A stretch of 64,000 bases of DNA, from positions 946,575 through 1,010,574 of the forward strand of contig VUYV01000124.1 of the NCBI GenBank assembly GCA_008711295.1, given 5' to 3'. Under the pieces are notes generated by a model, which did not search any database, had not been told where the DNA came from, and saw only the letters and a list, made by a program, of their open reading frames with translations. Origin of the DNA: Anarhynchus alexandrinus (lineage: Eukaryota; Chordata; Aves; Charadriiformes; Charadriidae). A program made the translations under genes and the position numbers. Shown here in pieces: positions 60,950 to 64,000 of the stretch (within the stretch, counting starts at the first letter, position 1; each line of letters begins with the position of its first letter).

Positions 60950-61090
60950 TGCATCCTTAGTGTCCTTGGACAGGTTGTTTAACTACTCGACGACTCAGTT
61001 TCGTTTCCTATATAAGGAGAACAATAAACCTCATGTGCACTGAAGGAGTGTTTAAGGGTTAGTTGATACATACTTGTAAGAAGCCTTAAA
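60950..61090 (-). repeat. MIR-like SINE fossil
   Basis: The antisense MIR core is clear in order: 'cttggacaggttgtttaactactcgacgactcagtttcgtttcctatataaggagaacaataaacctcatgtgc'. Compare the consensus, which reads gggcaagtcacttaacctctctgtgcctcagtttcctcatctgtaaaatgggg. Confidence 0.55.
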
Positions 61091-63239
61091 AGGGCCTATT
61101 GAGAGACCAACTGTAATTATTGTGTGCATCATGATTACCTGAGATTGCTTCTATGTGTGTACACGCACATGTATGCAGACAATTGATTCAGGTATACAGT
61201 CTGCTGAGAGTACCTGACCAGTAGCGGATTCAAAAAGGAGTTCTTAGATTTGGAAGGTAGAGGAGAAGTCTTCTGCTAATGTTGAATTAATTGCTTCAGT
61301 GGGAGTTGACATTTACTGAGGTATTAAATTTAGGCAAGGAGGGGGTGATGAAGGAGGAAAATAAGTACTCTTCCTTATATTTTGGTGGTTGCAGGTTCTT
61401 TCCTTTATCTACAGCATGCTTACAGGCAAGATCTTACAAGACTCCCTCATCTTGCCTTAAAAAGATCAAGGGAATGAGAAGATATTTTATGCTCCACAAC
61501 CCTTTTAAGCCCATGGCTTCTCTCCAAGGGAGGTAATTCTAATGGCGTTTCTAGTGATGTGCCTGCTTGTCCACAGGAAACTAAATTGAAACACCTCTCC
61601 CCTCCAGTTCATAAATGCCACGTGCACTATGCATGTAAAAGTAGGTCACTCTCGTGAAGAGCTGTGTGGAAAAGGCAAAGATGAATTTTGGTGACTTTAG
61701 TTTTAATGTAGATGTTTAATAGAGGAGTGTGGACTTTGCTTCTGTTCAGTGGTATTACTGATCTTGGATGGGAAGACAAGAAGTACAAAGAAATGAAAGG
61801 TGTGGTTGAAGGTGGAGTCTTTTAGTGGGGCAGCTTCTTCCTTCTCTGGATTTCCCATGTATTTTTAGTTTTCTTGCTTCTGAGACCTTGAAAAGAAATG
61901 GAAGCCCTCAAAGAAATACTGCTTTATTTTTTAACTGAAATTTTTAGATATCCACATGTCTATAATCAGAGAATATCTAAGACTTGTATAAATGCAGGAC
62001 TGGCCCTTCTAATTGAATAAAGAGTTATCTGAACTCTCTTTAAGTTGTTGCTCAAGAGCAGAATGCTGTGTGCTCAACTTGTGAGGTGCGTAGAGGGAGC
62101 AGGGAATTTCTGGGGCAATTATTTAAAAACTAGAGAAGACTGGAGAATTTTTTCGGTGACAGTTTTGGAGTGAATTATGCCGATTCATCAAAACCAATCC
62201 AGTTTGGGGAACACAGCTGATTTTTGATTCATTTCCTAAATCAAAGAATCGAAGTTGTTTTTCGGAAAAGTTTTAGAACATGTAGGAACATTCTGTTTTG
62301 ATATTTTCTGATTTATTTCTTTTTAAGTGGAAATTACTTAATAGTTCAAAAGGCCCCAAAGGTTAAAATCAAAGTGAAGCACTGTAATTGACTTAAAGAC
62401 TTTTTAAAATGTATTATCAGTTTATGCACTTTTCTGAGATTTTAAATTTTTGTGCTGTTGTGGGAGAGGGCAACAAATCTCCTCCAGATCATCAAAGGTG
62501 AGAAAATAATTTCGCAATCAGATTTAGTAAATGAGAGATGTGAATCCAAGAAGTTCTAATCATAGTTCTCTGAATGTCTGTGCTGTGTTGAACAAATCAG
62601 AAGCCTGCACTGTAACTGGGACTACTGCTGCTTAGGTCCACTGTGTAGGGTTGCGGTACGGCTAATCTGAAAATTGTGACACAGGCAGATGTTTTTCTTC
62701 TCTTCAGGAAGGTTAAAATTATGATTGTTTTTTTTTAATGGTGCCTTTTTGAATACCTGTCTTTACATTTTGGGTTTTGAACCTTTAGGGTAAAAGTTCA
62801 AGGTATTTTCTGCAAATCCAAGAGTTAGAACCACTTTTATACCTATGAAAGCTACTATTGTGTAAATCATATGGCTCTGGAGCTGAACTTTGAGGAACCA
62901 CACCACGTTGCACAAAATGTGAAATCAAACCATGGGAACTGCTAAGGGCTGTTTTACACTTTTTGTGATATTGCAAGTGAGTTGAGAACTAGTGGCAGCT
63001 TCTGAGAATCAAGATAGGAACTTGACCATTCCTGATTCCTGTTTATGGACTGACTGACTACACAGCAGGCATGTGAAAATGAATTCTTGCTTATAAAGTT
63101 CCCTGAAGTTGCAAAGAGAATGTGAGAGCCTATCTCAAACTGGAGCAAAGTGAGGCTCTTTCTTGTTTGCCAGAATATATTTAACTTTCCATAACTTATT
63201 CACCTGGTTTGGAAGCTAGCTTGTTTGTTTTTTCAGGAA

Positions 63240-63350
63240 AGGTGCCTGCTTTTGCCCCACTTTATGATGGGTAAACAAAAATGCAAGGAAGATGAGTGGC
63301 TGATACAAGGTCACCCACTGAATTATCTGCTTAGCTGAGTTTAGCACTAT
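63240..63350 (+). repeat. MIR-like SINE fossil
   Basis: 'ccccactttatgatgggtaaacaaaaatgcaaggaagatgagtggctgatacaaggtcaccc' follows the MIR core order. It is diverged. Confidence 0.4.
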
Positions 63351-64000
63351 AGACCAGTCTGACTTATGGTCAGGCGAATGAAGACCAGCAGTATTTATCA
63401 TCTTCTTCCTCCTTTTCTCCCCATTCCTTACATGCAAATCATTCCACTCCATGGTCAGGGATCTCTTGCTTAGATTCTGATGTTTTGTCCAAAAGGCACT
63501 AGAATGGGGGCATTAATTCATGGGGTGTTTCCTGACATTTGTGGGAGGCCTACTTCCAAACCCAAATGAGTAAATGAACAAAAACTAAACTGAAGACTGT
63601 ACGAGAGACAGAGAGTCAGTCGTAGGGAGACCACAACTGGGCAGAGAATGACTGTCTTCAGCTAAATCATTCATGAATCAACAAATCAGTTACATCTTTA
63701 TCACAGTGTCTGGGCTCATTGAAGCTTTTCAGTAGTCATGGAAGGTAAAACCTTTAGATATGCTTGGCAGGACAGAGGGGGGACCTGTGGACACTCTGAA
63801 GACAGCCCTTTCCCTTTTTTACAGTTGTATCTAAATGCAAATGATTAATGTCCTTTTCCTGCTGACAAGGGTCTCTTAAAAACATATATACTCCACTGTG
63901 TGCAACTTAGTTTACCGAGTGGCTGTTAAAGATTAGGTTCGCTGTGGAGGCTGAGATGGGGACCTGCTGTTGATGTGAAGTGAATAATGCCCCTGTGCCC

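Larger units (their letters stand above)
59346..64000 (+). other. DPF3: DPF3 intron 1, to window end
   Basis: Intronic sequence with no DPF3 exon 2. MIR-like fossils are seen at about 60,950-61,090 and 63,240-63,350. A T run lies near 62727. Nothing else is recognised. Confidence 0.45.

Noticed and set aside
33078..64000. DPF3 exon 2 (LGDQFYKEAIEHCRS...)
   Set aside because: I looked for its coding phrases on the plus strand by eye and saw none, so intron 1 is taken to continue past the window.
1..64000. tRNA, rRNA, CRISPR, bacterial operons or integrated non-retroviral virus
   Set aside because: No cloverleaf-like promoter boxes, repeat-spacer arrays or foreign coding blocks were seen. The sequence behaves throughout as vertebrate genomic DNA.

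Overview
This is vertebrate nuclear DNA, almost certainly from a bird. Coding sequence is sparse and split by introns. The repeats are sauropsid and avian: CR1-type LINE 3' ends, one fairly well preserved, and two solo LTRs of the avian ERVL-like kind. Promoters sit in CpG islands. There are no operons, CRISPR arrays or recognisable tRNA/rRNA genes. Two conserved genes are identifiable, placed head to head as I remember human 14q24.2: DCAF4 on the minus strand (left) and DPF3 on the plus strand (right).

Layout. About 1-7,900: the 5' part of DCAF4. Five coding exon segments (333-435, 1664-1746, 3220-3377, 5112-5209, 6852-6961) join in frame into an N-terminal protein of about 184 residues. The WD40 propeller lies beyond the left edge. 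One DCAF4 intron uses a GC-AG splice pair, and another carries a 579-bp solo LTR with a perfect 5-bp target duplication. About 7,250-8,290: the DCAF4 CpG-island promoter. About 8,300-32,150: a 24-25 kb intergenic interval with CR1 fossils, a second solo LTR, and a small isolated CpG island near 22.0 kb. That island has a strong CTCF-like motif and an exon-like segment. It could be the start of an unannotated plus-strand transcript ending near 28.98 kb, where an acceptor, an in-frame stop and a poly(A) signal lie within about 100 bp.

About 32,160-35,060: the large DPF3 CpG island with paired NF-Y (CCAAT) sites, a GC box and the first coding exon (33,046-33,077; MATVIHNPLKA). The remaining roughly 31 kb appears to be DPF3 intron 1. 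I found no second DPF3 exon. The intron holds two ancient CR1-like elements in opposite orientation (about 44.75-46.5 kb and 50.64-51.8 kb), a better preserved CR1 3' end (58.93-59.35 kb) and several MIR-like fossils.

Functionally, DCAF4 is a substrate receptor for CUL4-DDB1 ubiquitin ligases. DPF3 (BAF45C) is a histone-reading BAF chromatin-remodelling subunit active in heart and muscle. They are neighbours rather than members of one pathway. No exotic new system is visible. The most novel candidates are the 22.0/28.9 kb transcription unit, the CTCF-bearing island and the GC-AG intron. All family identifications were made by eye from memory of consensus and human sequences; no search was run.
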